Assembly (NCBI GenBank): GCA_030746295.1
Contig: JASLMY010000003.1
Span: forward strand, 29,950-93,949
Length of the DNA: 64,000 nt
Source of the DNA: Alphaproteobacteria bacterium
GTDB lineage: Bacteria > Pseudomonadota > Alphaproteobacteria > GCA-2731375
Reading direction: 5' to 3'
Shown piece after piece: positions 63,056 through 64,000 of the stretch. The notes beneath the pieces are model-generated. The model had not been told where the DNA came from. It was given only the letters and a program-made list of their open reading frames with translations, and searched no databases. Made by a program: the position numbers and the translations under genes. Within the stretch, counting starts at the first letter, position 1; each line of letters starts with the position of its first letter.

Positions 63056-64000
63056 TCGAGGAGCCGGGCCAGCCGGGCCGAGGCCCGGGCGCTGCCGAGC
63101 GAGTCGAAGGCGGCGGTGGAACGCGTGCACACCGGATGACGGCCGGCCTCGAGGAACCGCGACACCCAGGCGGCGGCATCGGCCGGCCGATCCGCGGCGA
63201 ATATGGCCCCGGCCCCGGTCTCGTCCAGCAACTCGTGCAATTCGGGATGGTCGCCGGCGAGCGCCAGCACCGGCCGCTCGGAACAGACATAGTCATAGAA
63301 CTTGGCTTGAATGCGTTGCCGCGTCGGCGCGATCAGCACCAGCAGGTCGGCCGCCTGCATCAGCGCCCCGACATCGCCCAAACGCACCGGCGGCTGGTAG
63401 CGGACTTGCTCGGCGACCCGGAGCCGGCGGGCGAGCGCCAGGCCCTCTACATCGAGGGGTGCGGTGAGGGCGAGTTGCAATCGCTCACTCCCAACGCCCC
63501 GATCCTTCAAGGCGGCAAGCAGGCGCAGCAACGGGTCCGGTCGGACGAAGCGACTGAACGAGCCCAGGAACAAGATCGTGAACGCGGGGAATTCGGGAGC
63601 CGAGGCGTCGCCCGAGCCGAGGAGTGCTGGCTCACAGTGGTTTCGGATGGTGATGAACTTCTCCGGACCCAGGTCCGAATAGAGCTTCAGATAGTCCCGC
63701 CGCGTGGTCTCGGTGTTGAGGATCACGGCATCCGAGCGCGCCATCACGCGCCGCTCGGCCCAGCCCTCGATCCAGCGGGTGTGAACGGGGCGCAGCGGCC
63801 GGCGCAGCTCGCAAGCGCCCCACGGATCACGAAGGTCCGAGATCAGGGGCAGGCCGCGCTCCCGCGCCAGGCGCTCGGCCACCAGCAGGCCCGCGACCGG
63901 GTCCGCGTTCACCATGATCGCCGCGCAGTCATGCGTCTCCAGGAGACGCCGCGCCGCGCCGAGGGCATGCGGTATTTGAATGGCGGCGCCGCCGAGGGGC
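63001..64000 (-). CDS. Glycosyltransferase family 4-like protein (5' end cut by window)
   Basis: 333 residues are seen; the frame is open to the right edge, so the N-terminus is missing. The GT-B C-terminal domain has FTILFLGSFSRFVRPDPLLR, LGDVGALMQAADLLVLI and IQAKFYDYVCSERPVLALAG, with the sugar-nucleotide Glu-like region before PVLALAG. Upstream IPHALGAARRLLETHDCAAI and LPLISDLRDPWG belong to the acceptor domain. It probably adds a sugar in an exopolysaccharide pathway. Confidence 0.86.
   Translation of the reverse strand, partial: PLGGAAIQIPHALGAARRLLETHDCAAIMVNADPVAGLLVAERLARERGLPLISDLRDPWGACELRRPLRPVHTRWIEGWAERRVMARSDAVILNTETTRRDYLKLYSDLGPEKFITIRNHCEPALLGSGDASAPEFPAFTILFLGSFSRFVRPDPLLRLLAALKDRGVGSERLQLALTAPLDVEGLALARRLRVAEQVRYQPPVRLGDVGALMQAADLLVLIAPTRQRIQAKFYDYVCSERPVLALAGDHPELHELLDETGAGAIFAADRPADAAAWVSRFLEAGRHPVCTRSTAAFDSLGSARASARLARLLDQVTSGPAEAVSCGGGAR

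Overview
The window is GC-rich chromosomal DNA (by eye about two thirds G+C) from an alphaproteobacterium. The placement rests on several signals: the linked order RNase D-like exonuclease, kdsD, lptC, lptA, lptB, rpoN, hpf, ptsN; an Hsp20/DUF1150 pair; a complex I NDUFA9-like epimerase; a gltD-gltB gene order; and a LexA-type box of the alphaproteobacterial form GTTC-N7-GTTC. A member of Rhodospirillales in the broad sense fits best, but no rRNA or other marker fixes the genus.

Layout. 1-4.6 kb: 3'-truncated molybdenum hydroxylase large subunit, gamma-glutamyltransferase homologue, PmtA-like methyltransferase. 4.9-8.0 kb: copper operon copZ-csoR-copA behind a perfect G/C-tract palindrome. 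8.0-17.7 kb, minus strand: queG, a GST, a quinone-oxidoreductase-like MDR protein, a 2OG-Fe(II) oxygenase, and both glutamate synthase subunits (gltD then gltB). 18.1-20.2 kb: uppP, an NDUFA9-like protein and tRNA-Leu(CAG). 20.2-27.8 kb, plus strand: an envelope and global-regulation block with RNase D-like exonuclease, Kdo precursor synthesis (kdsD), LPS export (lptC, lptA, lptB), sigma-54 (rpoN), ribosome hibernation factor, EIIA-Ntr (ptsN) and an M23 peptidase.

27.8-34.5 kb: a heat-shock pair (hsp20-DUF1150) with a ROSE-like RNA thermometer and RpoH-type promoter, a 3-hydroxyacyl-CoA dehydrogenase, a small zinc-ribbon protein behind a LexA box, a VOC protein, two Sel1-repeat proteins and a J-domain protein. 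The widest gap (33.0-33.7 kb) holds what looks like a free-standing small RNA unit: an operator-like inverted repeat, a weak promoter, a long imperfect hairpin and a strong intrinsic terminator. 34.5-43.4 kb: a fused aldolase/SDR, an LLM flavin enzyme, an RND efflux pump with its adaptor, two small proteins and a NIPSNAP protein. 43.5-51.9 kb: a His-rich lipoprotein, glyoxalase, TauD-like dioxygenase, transglutaminase-like protein, a LysR regulator divergent from a cytochrome c'-like protein over a half-site array, a metallo-beta-lactamase-fold protein, an enoyl-CoA hydratase and a CBS-BON protein.

51.9-58.3 kb: a MacAB-like ABC export set (ATPase, FtsX-type permease, HlyD-type adaptor), a GGDEF protein with an in-frame deletion in the catalytic domain, and an aldo/keto reductase. 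58.3-58.6 kb: a 270 bp nested-inverted-repeat, MITE-like element flanked by CTAG. 58.6-64 kb: an SDR, then the edge of an exopolysaccharide locus (YjbF-like lipoprotein, Wzi-family outer-membrane protein, DUF6492 protein, and a GT4-type glycosyltransferase cut by the right edge).

Most of the window is ordinary core genome. The most unusual items are the small RNA unit at 33.3 kb, the 58.3 kb element, the deleted GGDEF protein, the sigma-54-like promoter in front of the operon that encodes sigma-54, the SOS-controlled zinc-ribbon gene, and the thermometer with a competing hairpin at 28.6 kb. I found no CRISPR array, prophage, complete insertion sequence or rRNA.
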